A DNA stretch of 64,000 bases from JAJRTA01 sp965603125 (GTDB taxonomy: Bacteria; Zixibacteria; MSB-5A5; GN15; FEB-12): assembly GCA_965603125.1 (NCBI GenBank), contig CBFDBU010000003.1, positions 1-64,000 on the forward strand. Reading direction: 5' to 3'. Below, in pieces: positions 24,308-33,099 of the stretch. The translations under genes were made by a program, and so were the position numbers. The notes beneath the pieces are model-generated. The model saw only the letters and a program-made list of their open reading frames with translations. It did not search any database and had not been told where the DNA came from. Within the stretch, counting starts at the first letter, position 1, and the number at the start of each line of letters is the position of its first letter.

Positions 24308-26287
24308 CTATCTCTTAATGTTTACCAGTTCGTCTAACATACTGTCCGAGGTGCTGATAATCCGGGCGTTGGCCTGAAACCCGCGCTGAGCGGTAATCAT
24401 GCTGGTGAACTCGGCGGCAATATCCACCGACGACGACTCCAGCGCGCCCGAGAAAAGCTCACCGCCGATAGTCTCACCGGCGACGCCAACCTGGGCCAGC
24501 CCGGAGTTACCGGTCGGCTGGTAGAGCGACTTGCCGGTCTTGCGCAAACCACCCTGGTTGGCGAAGTCGGCCAGCATTATCTGCGCCAGGACACGCGTAA
24601 TGCCGTTGGAGAAGATGCCGGAGATATACCCGGCCTTGTCGATGGATATCTTCTCCAGTATTCCCATACCATAGCCGTTCTGGGAATTCAGGGTCGCCGT
24701 GTGTGAGCCGGATGCGAACCCGGTGAGGCCGCTGTAGCCGCCGACCATGCCGGCGTCAAAGGTAATCTCCATATTGCCGGCGCCGTTCTGGGGATCAATG
24801 GTCACCCTGGTGGCGCCGCCGGTATAGTCGAAAGTGTTCAGGGAACCGTCCTGGTTGAAGCTCACGTAGCCGGTAGATCCGGAAGTGATGGTCTCATCGC
24901 CCAGCGTTGAAATCTCCCACTCCCAGCGGTTGTCCACAATCGACCTGAAGAACTGTATCGACAGAATATGCTTCCCGCCCTGGGAATCATACACGCCTAT
25001 TGACGAGGTGTGCACGGTATCGGCCGTGCTGATCAACAGTGGGTAGTCTGTGGGACCCGGGCCAATCGTAGTTGCCAGACCACCGGTGGCTGTCAGAATC
25101 TGGATACCGCTGTCGCCTATACCACCGAGGCCTGTAACCAGCCCACTGTTGTTGTCAATAATCAGGCCAAGTGTGGAGATTTGCGGGCCGGCTGCCGGTC
25201 CGCTACCACGGTTGGGCTGGAACGAGTCGGTTGCCACAAAGGTCGTTGCCGCCCCGCCGGCCGAGACAAAGGTATTGCCGACGCCAGGAGCTACGCCGAA
25301 AATCACATCCACGATGTTGCCCGCCACCGAGTCCGACGATTCAAAGCTATAGTCAACGGGGTCGCCCGCTTTGGTTCTGGTGACCTCTACCTGCAGCACG
25401 CCTCCCCCGATGTCGACCAATGCAGCAGTGACGCCTTCAATCTGATTGATGGCGCTGAGGAGGTCGGACACTGTCGAGGTGCCGCTGAGACCTGAGACGG
25501 TATCCGCTATGCCACCGTCAACCGAGAGTGTGAAGTCGTTGAAAATGGTCACGCCGTACGATGCCAGGGTGCCGTTTGCGGACAGGCCACCGGCCACACC
25601 CGCACTTGTGAATGTGGATTGCAGCGCCTGAGAACCGGTCACGCTGATAGTATGAACTCCCCCGACACCGTCGGCGGCGGTACCGGAAACCGACAGGACA
25701 TTGGAGAGTCCGACATCGACAAGGCTGGCAACAGAGTCGGAGGCCGAGGAGTCAATATTATTGACCATTGTGACCTCTGTTGTCTCCTGGGCCGGGTCCT
25801 GTTGACCAAACGGCAGGGTGATCATCCCCAGCGTCTGCATGGGATCGATGGAGCCGGTCGTGTCAGCCATCCTGCCGAGCACCATAAGCCCGGTGGCCGG
25901 GTCAACCAGGTTCGCGCTGGCGTCAAAGCCGAAGGCGCCGGCACGAGCATAGAACCTGTTGTCGAAGAAGTCCCCTAAGATGAAAAAGCCGTTGCCCTGA
26001 ATGGCCAGGTCGGTTATCTGGCCCGTGGTCTCAAGGCCGCCCTGCAGGAAGAGCGTGTCGATAGCCGACACCTCCATACCCAGGCCCAACTGGATCGGGT
26101 TGGTGCCGCCCGTCACGGACGACGGCCGCCCCGCCCCTTTGATCGTCTGAACCAGCGCTTCCTGGAAATTCACGCGGCTTGATTTGAATCCGATAGTGTT
26201 GATGTTCGCGATATTGTTGCCTATCACGTTCATCTTGACCTGGTGATTCCTCAGGCCGGATACGCCGGCAAACAATGATGCCATCAT
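24308..26287 (-). CDS. flgE: FlgE, flagellar hook protein
   Basis: This 659-residue hook protein has the rod/hook family N-terminus (SLFAGVSGLRNHQVKMNVIGNNIANINTIGFKS) and C-terminus (VDIAAEFTSMITAQRGFQANARIISTSDSMLDELVNI) that form the coiled core. A long variable Ser/Thr/Gly-rich middle (about residues 150-500) makes it larger than the 400-residue enterobacterial hook. Start ATG is preceded by GGAGG. It exports through the type III gate and polymerises under FlgD. Confidence 0.94.
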   Translation of the reverse strand: MMASLFAGVSGLRNHQVKMNVIGNNIANINTIGFKSSRVNFQEALVQTIKGAGRPSSVTGGTNPIQLGLGMEVSAIDTLFLQGGLETTGQITDLAIQGNGFFILGDFFDNRFYARAGAFGFDASANLVDPATGLMVLGRMADTTGSIDPMQTLGMITLPFGQQDPAQETTEVTMVNNIDSSASDSVASLVDVGLSNVLSVSGTAADGVGGVHTISVTGSQALQSTFTSAGVAGGLSANGTLASYGVTIFNDFTLSVDGGIADTVSGLSGTSTVSDLLSAINQIEGVTAALVDIGGGVLQVEVTRTKAGDPVDYSFESSDSVAGNIVDVIFGVAPGVGNTFVSAGGAATTFVATDSFQPNRGSGPAAGPQISTLGLIIDNNSGLVTGLGGIGDSGIQILTATGGLATTIGPGPTDYPLLISTADTVHTSSIGVYDSQGGKHILSIQFFRSIVDNRWEWEISTLGDETITSGSTGYVSFNQDGSLNTFDYTGGATRVTIDPQNGAGNMEITFDAGMVGGYSGLTGFASGSHTATLNSQNGYGMGILEKISIDKAGYISGIFSNGITRVLAQIMLADFANQGGLRKTGKSLYQPTGNSGLAQVGVAGETIGGELFSGALESSSVDIAAEFTSMITAQRGFQANARIISTSDSMLDELVNIKR

Positions 26288-26392
26288 GGTAAGAATACCT
26301 CCATGCGTTTCACCAGTGCCTCTCCATCAAAATGGAGTCCAACTCTGGTCTTGTTGTTTATCATTTCACTACTTGTCATTATCTTCTTTGCC

Positions 26393-26797
26393 TCAGATGA
26401 TTACCGCCGAGTCTATCGACGTAACGACCCCTTCGCGAAGGTTGTCGCGGTCGAATACCGTTATGACGGTCCTGTTTTTCACCGAGACGACATAGGCCCT
26501 GCTGTCTGAGAGGACCAGCGTTTCTCGAGAGCCTTTGGCCTGGGCACGGTCAACGGCATCGGCAAGCTGGTTGAGATCGTCCTCGGAGAGACCGGTGCCC
26601 TGTGAGAACAGCCTTTCATGCGCGTGCCGCGAAAAAGCGATGTCGCGAGAATCGGCCAGTTCCCCGGAGAACATCTCCTTGAACGATGTTTCCCCCGGCT
26701 TGAACTCCGGCGAAATCCGCTTGTCTCGCTGTGCGATCTCGATCAGGTCGACCGGTCGCTGATGGTTGATAATTCTGACTCCATCGTCCGCTGACAT
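26393..26797 (-). CDS. Flagellar operon protein of the TIGR02530 type
   Basis: This 134-residue protein matches the small family found between flgD and flgE in many flagellar operons. Core is RHAHERLFSQGTGLSEDDLNQLADAVDRAQAKGSRETLVL and then VVSVKNRTVITV. Function is not well established. In some bacteria it is needed for hook/basal-body assembly. Ribosome-binding site GGAGAAGCAGGC precedes ATG. About 100 bp without a gene separate it from flgE. Confidence 0.88.
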   Translation of the reverse strand: MSADDGVRIINHQRPVDLIEIAQRDKRISPEFKPGETSFKEMFSGELADSRDIAFSRHAHERLFSQGTGLSEDDLNQLADAVDRAQAKGSRETLVLSDSRAYVVSVKNRTVITVFDRDNLREGVVTSIDSAVII

Positions 26798-26809
26798 GCC
26801 TGCTTCTCC

Positions 26810-27508
26810 TTAGCCCTCGTCCTCGGTGAAGGCGCCCGGCTGACCGATGGCGATTATGTCTCCCAGCGGAAGTTCGACGCCGTTGACTCTCAGAAAGGCC
26901 GCCCCATCGCGGTAAGTAATCGACTCCACCGTACCAACAAGAGCGAGATGCGGCTCGAACGTGTCGCCCGAGGCATCGGTAGCCATTGCGGTCACGGTGT
27001 AATAGCCGTCTTCCATCCGGTTGCCGCGGTTGTCACAACCGTCCCAGACAAGGGAACCGATGCCCGGAGGAACATCATCGGCGCTGACCGTCGCCACCGA
27101 GGCGCCGCTCTGGTCCTTGATGACCAGCTTGATCCGGGAAGCATACTGATCGGTTGTGAACGAAACGCACGGCGAGTTGTCACCTTCCAAATAGACGCCG
27201 CTGTAGGTCGCCTTCACATCCTTTCCGATCAGGCCGGCCGCCATAGTATTGTTTATGGACTGCATCTGCAGGAAGTCCCACTGGTTCGAGGCGGCGATGC
27301 CATCGGCAATGTTGTTCATCTGTTCCAGGGTCGAGAACTGTGCCAGTTGCGCCACGAAGTCCGCATCTTCCATAGGCGCGAGCGGGTCCTGGTACTGGAG
27401 CTTGGTGATCATCAGTTGCAAAAAGTCGTCCTTGCCCAGCGACCGTGTGCCGGTGGAGTTCTGCCCTGTGTTATTGACGCCGGTGGCAATTGGTGTGATT
27501 ATGCCCAT
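26810..27508 (-). CDS. flgD: FlgD, hook-assembly scaffold
   Basis: This 232-residue protein shows the FlgD N-terminal signature LGKDDFLQLMITKLQYQDPLAPMEDADFVAQLAQFSTLEQM. The Ig-like/tudor C-terminal part then follows (DGCDNRGNRMEDGYYTVTAMATD). It caps the growing hook. Complete, with normal order flgD to fliK (13-bp gap). Confidence 0.95.
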   Translation of the reverse strand: MGIITPIATGVNNTGQNSTGTRSLGKDDFLQLMITKLQYQDPLAPMEDADFVAQLAQFSTLEQMNNIADGIAASNQWDFLQMQSINNTMAAGLIGKDVKATYSGVYLEGDNSPCVSFTTDQYASRIKLVIKDQSGASVATVSADDVPPGIGSLVWDGCDNRGNRMEDGYYTVTAMATDASGDTFEPHLALVGTVESITYRDGAAFLRVNGVELPLGDIIAIGQPGAFTEDEG

Positions 27509-27520
27509 ACTGCTTTCCTC

Positions 27521-29338
27521 CTAAGCCAGCAGGTTCACGCCTGTGGCTCCTACGTATGTGTTTGCACTCTGCAAGTAAGCCGGTAGTTGTTCTGCCACGT
27601 TATCCGAAGGCAGCGCCTTCAGGTCTGTGACAGCGGTCGGAACGGGCCGCCGCCGGTATGGCCGACGCTGGGGCAGTTCCCCTTCCGCGTGATCGCCGTC
27701 GATGGCGACCTCGATGTTGTCGACCTCGATCTCAGCTCTGGCAAGCTGCCGGGTGAGAATATCCAGCGAGTTCTCGATCAACGCCCTGGCTTCGGCCGTC
27801 TTCACCATCACTTTGGCCTTCAGCCTGTTCCCGTGCATGGTGAGCGAAAGTCGCGCCGGGCCAAGGTGCTCCGGTTCAATCTTCAGGGAAATGGTCTTTC
27901 CGTTGAGTCCAAACCGCGAGGGGAGGTTGTCCGGTAACGAGAACCGAACCGGTTGGGTTTCGGCCTTCTCGTAGCTCAGACTTGATTCTGTCGCCATGCG
28001 GCCTGAGCCGGCGAGATATTCCAGGGTTCCGCTGTCGGCTCCAGCATCGAGGCTGCCGGATGACAGCGTGAACTCGCTGAAAGGATCGGCGTTGTTCCAC
28101 CATTGATGCGGTCGTGCTGTGGTCTGTATCGGGGAGCCATTGCTGCGAACGACTGACATAAACCCATCACCGGTTTCCGGAACCGCCGGGCGCTGACTTA
28201 TACGAGCGCCACCGGTCACCGGCCTGGAGGTCGGACGCCCGCCACGCCGGGAGCGGCTGTCGACAAGCGCCGCCGGGGTGGCGACCATGAACGGCTGTGA
28301 CTTGACGCCTCGCGAATCGCCGGCGATTATTTTGACATCATCGGTGCTGTCGGAAGGATTGCCGGAAGTCAGCGCCGGGTCTCCTGCCGTAGCCCGCAGG
28401 CCGCTCTGGTCCAGAAGGCCACTGAAGACGGCAGGTCGGCCCGGTCCGTCGCTCCTGATAGTGACGAGCAACGGTTGACGAGAGGCGTTGCCGGGCAACG
28501 GCACGTCGGCCGGTTTGATCTCGATCTCGCTCAGGTTAAGTCTGGAAATGAGATGCTCGAGCCTGCTGAATCCTGTATCGTCGCCGAACAAACGCACCCT
28601 GTCGGCGGCCCCCTGTCGAAAGCCGCTTGCAGGCATATTCTCTTGCAGTATTGATGTTGCAATGGACAGCTTGATGATGCTGCTTCGGTCTTCCCGACCG
28701 GCTACCTCCAGCTGCAGAGTCCCGTTTGCAATCGATGATCGCAGGATTTCGTAGTTGCCCGACTGGATATCCAGCGGTATCTCGTTTGTGACCTGGCGCG
28801 ACGAACCAGCGAAGGCTTCACTCGGCAGCAGACTGCGCAGGTCGCTATTGAACGCTCTCACGCTGTCGCTGATTGGCCGGGCGTTGTTGTCAGAGGCAAC
28901 TGTGTCAGGATCGATCCCGCTGATCGCCATACGCATAGCGAGCAAGCGGGCGGTTCCTTCCGACCCCGGGCCGGGACTGCCATACGCCTGCCGGGCACCG
29001 CGCTCGATACCTGCCTCAGTCGCCGGAAAGAGACCGGGCTCGTTTTTCGATTCGCCGTCTAAGACAGCGAGACCGGTCGCCACACAATCAGCAGTGTCAG
29101 GCGTCGGAACGTCGGACAAAGCGATTGCGCTCGTAAGTCCATTACCAGATTCATTCGCGAGAATCTGTCCGCCCTGCGCGGACATGTTCTCGGACAGCAG
29201 CAAGCCCCGTATGAGATCTTCGAACAGGATTTCCCCCGCCACATTATCGGAGGCGTTGGCGGCCAGAGGTCGACCTTGCCCGGTGGCGTTCGGTGTCCCG
29301 AGCAACAAATCGAATATGGCGTTGCTGCTGTCGGTCAT
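27521..29338 (-). CDS. fliK: FliK-like hook-length control protein
   Basis: This 605-residue protein is disordered and Ser/Asp/Arg-rich for most of its length, ending in the flagellar hook-length domain (LKIEPEHLGPARLSLTMHGNRLKAKVMV, ARALIENSLDILTRQLARAEIEVDNIEVAID). The length is well above the 400-residue enterobacterial FliK, compatible with a molecular ruler for a longer hook, though that relation is inference. It lies between a motE-like gene and flgD. Confidence 0.9.
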   Translation of the reverse strand: MTDSSNAIFDLLLGTPNATGQGRPLAANASDNVAGEILFEDLIRGLLLSENMSAQGGQILANESGNGLTSAIALSDVPTPDTADCVATGLAVLDGESKNEPGLFPATEAGIERGARQAYGSPGPGSEGTARLLAMRMAISGIDPDTVASDNNARPISDSVRAFNSDLRSLLPSEAFAGSSRQVTNEIPLDIQSGNYEILRSSIANGTLQLEVAGREDRSSIIKLSIATSILQENMPASGFRQGAADRVRLFGDDTGFSRLEHLISRLNLSEIEIKPADVPLPGNASRQPLLVTIRSDGPGRPAVFSGLLDQSGLRATAGDPALTSGNPSDSTDDVKIIAGDSRGVKSQPFMVATPAALVDSRSRRGGRPTSRPVTGGARISQRPAVPETGDGFMSVVRSNGSPIQTTARPHQWWNNADPFSEFTLSSGSLDAGADSGTLEYLAGSGRMATESSLSYEKAETQPVRFSLPDNLPSRFGLNGKTISLKIEPEHLGPARLSLTMHGNRLKAKVMVKTAEARALIENSLDILTRQLARAEIEVDNIEVAIDGDHAEGELPQRRPYRRRPVPTAVTDLKALPSDNVAEQLPAYLQSANTYVGATGVNLLA

Positions 29339-29339
29339 G

Positions 29340-30134
29340 CTACTTCTCGGCGATTGTAATCATCTGTTTGGAAAGCTTTGCTGCGCGCTTGGGGGGTACA
29401 AGCTCGAGTACCGCCGAGGCGTTCTTCGCCTTCATCCTTGGCAGGATAGCCACAACCGTTTCGTTGTCGAGATTGGCCATCAGTTGGGCTACCGCCCGGG
29501 GATCCATACCATCGTACAGCTTGGCCAGGTTATTGACACGAGACGTCTGGGCCTGCTCTAAAACCAGCAGCTTCCTCGATACTTCCTTGTCAAGCGATTC
29601 CAATTCTGCCTGGCGGGCGTTCAGTTCCTGTTCCTTTTGGGCCAGGGCGGTCTTCTCTTGTTCCAGCCAGTTCACTTCTGCGATGGAATCTTCAGCCGAA
29701 ATCGTGAATTCAGCCTCCCCCGTCTCCATCTCCTCGAATTCCGGCACGTAGTCGAGAAAAGCAAGGTTGTCCTTGATGTTCTCGATTACCGTGGGATCGT
29801 CTTCGAGTGCCAGGATGCTTTCCTTGTCTGACGCAGGTTGGAGGGAATCGCCGGCAGACTGCGGACTCTGTGTTTCTTCCAGAGCCTCGCTGCTCTCCGT
29901 GATTTCCGGTGGGTCCTCCTTCAGCAGTAAAACGCTGCCGACAGCAATCAGGACAACCAACAGGAAGGCACCGCCGCCGATGACGGCGTACTTCAGTATC
30001 CCACTACTTTTCGCGGCGGGCTTATCACCCTTTGGCTCTTCGGCCTCAGGGTTCTCTTTGTTCTCTTCAGGTTCCGTAGGCACTTGGACACTCCTATAGC
30101 CTATTATTCCGTTGTCATCCAAAGCAACGCTCAT
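29340..30134 (-). CDS. MotE-like flagellar chaperone with MgtE-N-type domain
   Basis: This 264-residue protein has one transmembrane helix (about residues 45-68), an acidic linker, a coiled coil (about 155-200, EQEKTALAQKEQELNARQAELESL) and a C-terminal MgtE-N-like domain (LAKLYDGMDPRAVAQLMANLDNETVVAILPRMKAKNASAVLELV). Such proteins (MotE) stabilise the stator protein MotC or FliK-adjacent components. A GTG at 30083 with AGGAG seven bases upstream is an alternative start that removes 17 residues; the longer ATG form has AAGG. The gene is the first of the flagellar block in transcription order. Confidence 0.85.
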   Translation of the reverse strand: MSVALDDNGIIGYRSVQVPTEPEENKENPEAEEPKGDKPAAKSSGILKYAVIGGGAFLLVVLIAVGSVLLLKEDPPEITESSEALEETQSPQSAGDSLQPASDKESILALEDDPTVIENIKDNLAFLDYVPEFEEMETGEAEFTISAEDSIAEVNWLEQEKTALAQKEQELNARQAELESLDKEVSRKLLVLEQAQTSRVNNLAKLYDGMDPRAVAQLMANLDNETVVAILPRMKAKNASAVLELVPPKRAAKLSKQMITIAEK

Positions 30135-30194
30135 GCCAGACCTTGAGCGCCAACACCTATCTCGTTGTGTCGGTGGCGGTTACCCGTGTGGATT

Positions 30195-30213
30195 CGGTAG
30201 CGGGTAGCTACCG
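30195..30213. repeat. Perfect 7-bp hairpin between mtaB and the flagellar block
   Basis: CGGTAGC (30195-30201) pairs with GCTACCG (30207-30213) around a 5-base loop. No T-run follows on either side, so it is not a classic terminator. It lies about 115 bases downstream of mtaB and 60 before the first flagellar gene, so it could be an operator or a weak terminator. Confidence 0.35.
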
Positions 30214-30328
30214 GCGAACGAACGGTTCGGAAATGTTTTCCTCTCAGGCGGGAAGGAAGTGTGCGACAGGGAGACCTCGCACAGTCGCGCAGGACACAGT
30301 CGGATAGCGGGGGTCTGATGCTGCGACG

Positions 30329-31636
30329 TCAGGAAACGATCTCACATTCCAGGTAGTCCGGATGCGCCGCCGTTATCCTCGTCCTGAGGATATCCTTGCC
30401 GCCGGTGACGCCGTGGGGAAGTTTCACTCTCAGGTAATTGTCTGAGATTCCCATATAGTGACCATCGGTGGTCTTCCTGAACTCGGGGATTACCTCGAGG
30501 ATGTTTCCGACCTGTCGTTGGTGCGAGCGAAACCGCAGTTGGTTCGATATGGAGGTCAACTCGGAGTTTCTGACCTTTATGATTTGCGGATGGCTCTTTC
30601 CCGGCATCCCGGCGGCGGCGGTGCCGACGCGGTCCGAGTAGCTGAAAACGTGGAGGTAGTCAACCAGACCGGATTCGGCCAGGCTGCGGCTCTGGTCGAA
30701 ATCCTCCTCGGTCTCACCTGGAAAGCCGGCAATGACGTCGGCGCCGATGATCGTGCCGGGCACCGCCTGCTTGATCGCAGATGCTCTTGCCGCATACATG
30801 TCGCGATCGTACGGGCGACGCATGAGTCTCAGGATGCGCGATGAACCGGATTGCATTGGTAAATGCCAGTGGCGGCAAATGCGGCCACGTGACCGGGCAA
30901 AGACATCCAGCAGTTCATCGGTCACGGTCTGAGGCTCGATTGAGGATAGCCGCAGGCGATAGATATCCGTTTCCGCCAGTATCCTGCGGCACAGGTCGGC
31001 GAAGCTGCTCACGGCGGGAACGAGGCCACTGTCGCAATAGCAGCCGACATTGACGCCGGTCAGGACAACCTCCCGGTAGCCATTGGCAACCAGGCGGTTA
31101 ACTTCGGCGACAATCTCCCGGAAGGGACGGCAGACCAGATCGCCACGGACAATCGTCACCAGGCAGTAGGAACAGGTCTGGTTGCAGCCTGTGGAGACTT
31201 TGATCCAGGCCCGGTTGCGCTGGAAGAAGTCAGTCAGCTCAGCCGGTTCTCGCCGAATGGGACAGCCGTTGAAAAGCTCCGGCAGTCTCTGCGGCAGGAT
31301 TTCGGCCAGCCGCTCCTTTTCATGGTTGCGGATGATGACGTCCACTCCTTCCAACTTAGACGTGCCGGACGGGTCAACCTCCACGAAACAGCCCACCACC
31401 ACGATCCGCCCTCTGGGGTTTTCGCGACACGCCTTTCTAATGAGGTAGCGGCAGTCCTTGTCGGCCCGGTGAGTGACGGTACAGGTGTTGATGACGTACA
31501 GATCGGCAGGCTCGCCACGACCGGTCCTCTGAAAGCCAAAGGCAGCGAGGTCGGCGGCCATCTTCTCTGTCTCATACTGGTTGAGCCGGCAGCCAACAGT
31601 CTGAAAGGACACCTTCTTCGGTGAGAAAGCGGTCAT
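30329..31636 (-). CDS. mtaB: MtaB, tRNA ms2t6A37 methylthiotransferase
   Basis: This 435-residue enzyme adds a methylthio group to t6A at tRNA position 37 by radical SAM chemistry. The N-terminal MTTase domain has three Cys (GCRLN, NTCTV, GCFVE), the radical-SAM motif is CNQTCSYC (about residues 150-157) and a TRAM-like C-terminus runs from about 370. The spacing and GCRLNQYE start match MtaB rather than MiaB or RimO. It does not appear functionally tied to the flagellar genes downstream. Confidence 0.94.
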   Translation of the reverse strand: MTAFSPKKVSFQTVGCRLNQYETEKMAADLAAFGFQRTGRGEPADLYVINTCTVTHRADKDCRYLIRKACRENPRGRIVVVGCFVEVDPSGTSKLEGVDVIIRNHEKERLAEILPQRLPELFNGCPIRREPAELTDFFQRNRAWIKVSTGCNQTCSYCLVTIVRGDLVCRPFREIVAEVNRLVANGYREVVLTGVNVGCYCDSGLVPAVSSFADLCRRILAETDIYRLRLSSIEPQTVTDELLDVFARSRGRICRHWHLPMQSGSSRILRLMRRPYDRDMYAARASAIKQAVPGTIIGADVIAGFPGETEEDFDQSRSLAESGLVDYLHVFSYSDRVGTAAAGMPGKSHPQIIKVRNSELTSISNQLRFRSHQRQVGNILEVIPEFRKTTDGHYMGISDNYLRVKLPHGVTGGKDILRTRITAAHPDYLECEIVS

Positions 31637-31910
31637 CGCTCAACAATATAGCACCGGATGGCCGGAAAGGCAGGGAAAAGTGGTCACCGGAGAAAATAGC
31701 CATTAGCCCCTGTGACCTTGTTGCCGATCCACAGACCTGCTCTCGGTTGCTCATTAAAAGCTTGCGCCCGCTGCGGGACATACGATATTTTCGGGTGTTT
31801 GCGAAAGGGATCAACTACCGACAGATTATGTCGATATTAATGGTATGTGAGGTTCCCGACGTGGTCTGAGCCGGGGGAAGACCGCGCAGGGCTTTGACAG
31901 TGGAGAGCGT

Positions 31911-32348
31911 ATGTCCATCATAGAATGGCGCGACGAATACAACCTGAGGGTCGATTTCATTGACGATCAGCGCCGGAAGCTGGTCGAGATGGTAAACGGA
32001 CTTCAGGCTGCCCTGCCGGACGGCGTGCTGAACCGGGAGAATGTCTCGGTCCTGGCTTCTCTTGTCGAATATGCCCGGAGCCACTTCGAGGAAGAGGAGA
32101 AGTTCCTGCGGCGGATTGAATATGCCGACTACAACAAACACAAAGGCTCCCACGCCGATATTCGCCAGCAAATCGTAAAACTACTTGTGGACGTCAAACA
32201 GGGCAAACAGCTCCCCCTCTCCGAACTCCTGGTCCATCTCAAGGACGGCCTGATCGAGCACCTCACAGTGGAAGACAAGAAGATCGAGCAGGCGCTCACA
32301 TCCGATGTGCGGGCTTCGCTCAACTCGCTTCAGACCGCCGAGGAGTGA
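31911..32348 (+). CDS. Hemerythrin-domain protein lacking one metal ligand
   Basis: This 145-residue four-helix protein matches bacteriohemerythrin throughout, with the ligands H58, E62 (HFEEEE), H77, H81 (HKGSH), H117 and D122 (EHLTVED) present. The first His of the family (D-x-Q-H) is Arg here (IDDQRRKL, residue 21-22). A diiron oxygen-binding site would normally need that His. Ribosome-binding GGAG precedes ATG. It is divergent from mtaB with a 274-bp gap. It could bind oxygen, iron or an altered metal centre, or act as a sensor. Confidence 0.88.
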   Translation: MSIIEWRDEYNLRVDFIDDQRRKLVEMVNGLQAALPDGVLNRENVSVLASLVEYARSHFEEEEKFLRRIEYADYNKHKGSHADIRQQIVKLLVDVKQGKQLPLSELLVHLKDGLIEHLTVEDKKIEQALTSDVRASLNSLQTAEE

Positions 32349-32467
32349 GGACATCTTCCGGTCGTTTCACTCCAGCGATCACCAAACCCCTTCAAGTTGA
32401 GTCCTATTGATCTTGCCCCATTGTGGGCCCCCCCGTCGTCATTCCGGGCCGGTCGATCAAGGGGGCC

Positions 32468-32540
32468 AAATGGGTTCGTTTTGCGGGTTTTCATAATCGG
32501 CCCACAGGATCGGTAGTGATTTTGCGGTCTGTATGAGTTG
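32468..32540 (+). repeat. 73-bp direct repeat, copy A
   Basis: This sequence recurs at 32762-32834 with only four mismatches in 73 bases, in the same orientation, 294 bases apart start to start. It lies outside genes. It carries no coding or hairpin signature of its own. Confidence 0.85.
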
Positions 32541-32545
32541 ATCCT

Positions 32546-32607
32546 GTAGGGTAGGTCTGTCCTCAGACCTGCCGATAGTGGCGGGTCCGAAGACGGACCC
32601 ACCCTAC
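32546..32607. repeat. Inverted pair of hairpin elements (BIME-like)
   Basis: Two related 28-base units face each other, 32546-32573 and, as reverse complement, 32580-32607. Both carry the frame GTAGGGT-stem-loop-stem-GCC. The stem of one is AGGTCTG/CAGACCT and of the other GGGTCCG/CGGACCC, so both sides of the stem changed together. A third copy with the second stem type is at 54015-54042. This is the layout of REP/BIME elements. Confidence 0.75.
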
Positions 32608-32687
32608 TCTTCTTCAGCGACCGGACAACTGGTCCTTGTCAACAAGCCCCTCGTTTGGACCTGTTGAAAAACGCACTCCAATGTGTG

Positions 32688-32753
32688 GCGTCGGGTGTCT
32701 CTGCCCGACGCATCCTTGGATTCGCGCCACTGCCAGGCAGAGACGCCTGGCAG
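32688..32753. repeat. Two hairpins sharing a GGCAGAGAC core
   Basis: The hairpin at 32688-32711 (stem GCGTCGGG/CCCGACGC) and the one at 32730-32753 (stem CTGCCAGGC/GCCTGGCAG) read, in one orientation each, around the loop AGAGAC. They belong with the hairpin at 35632-35657 (stem GGTGTCGGGC/GCCCGACACC). The outer stems differ and are compensated. Confidence 0.65.
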
Positions 32754-32761
32754 CACGAGGG

Positions 32762-32834
32762 AAATGGGTTCGTTTTGCGGGTTTTCATAATCAGCCCACA
32801 GGATCGGTAGTGTTCTTGCGGTCTGCATGAGTTG
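32762..32834 (+). repeat. 73-bp direct repeat, copy B
   Basis: Second copy of the repeat at 32468-32540, four mismatches. It lies directly before the GNAT gene's promoter-like region. Confidence 0.85.
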
Positions 32835-33099
32835 TCGGTCGAGGCGTATTTCATCTACTACCAAGCGGCAGACGCATTTTGGGAGGAAGTTGTGGTGTTT
32901 TTGTTGGAGGGACCCACAAGTGGGTACTTTGTGCTTCGCACGCCTGAGCGAAGGCGAAGGGGGGTACCGAAGTTGACATTGCTGCTGTGACGGAGTTTGT
33001 TGCTGCAATGGGGAGAAGTATCGTATATTGCTTTCATTGAATGGATGCACCGGAGCTCACCAGGGCGCCAACCAGCCGCATTTTGGTGAAAGGCAAAGA

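Larger units (their letters stand above)
32349..33099. other. 751-bp repeat-rich intergenic region
   Basis: No gene is supported. It contains a 73-bp direct repeat (32468-32540 and 32762-32834), a pair of inverted hairpin elements (32546-32607), two hairpins with a shared core (32688-32711 and 32730-32753) and a loose promoter-like sequence (TTGCTG at 33001-33006, 18 bases, TATATT at 33025-33030) before the GNAT gene. Short open frames in it follow the repeats and are rejected. Confidence 0.7.

Noticed and set aside
26303..26509. Plus-strand frame with a hydrophobic segment between flgE and the TIGR02530-type gene
   Set aside because: It is antisense to the 3' end of an established flagellar gene. 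The hydrophobic stretch comes from T-rich spacer sequence.
32604..33050. Minus-strand 148-residue frame in the repeat region
   Set aside because: It runs across the 73-bp repeat and hairpins, and the same text recurs in frames elsewhere (RKTNPF), as expected for a repeat and not a gene.
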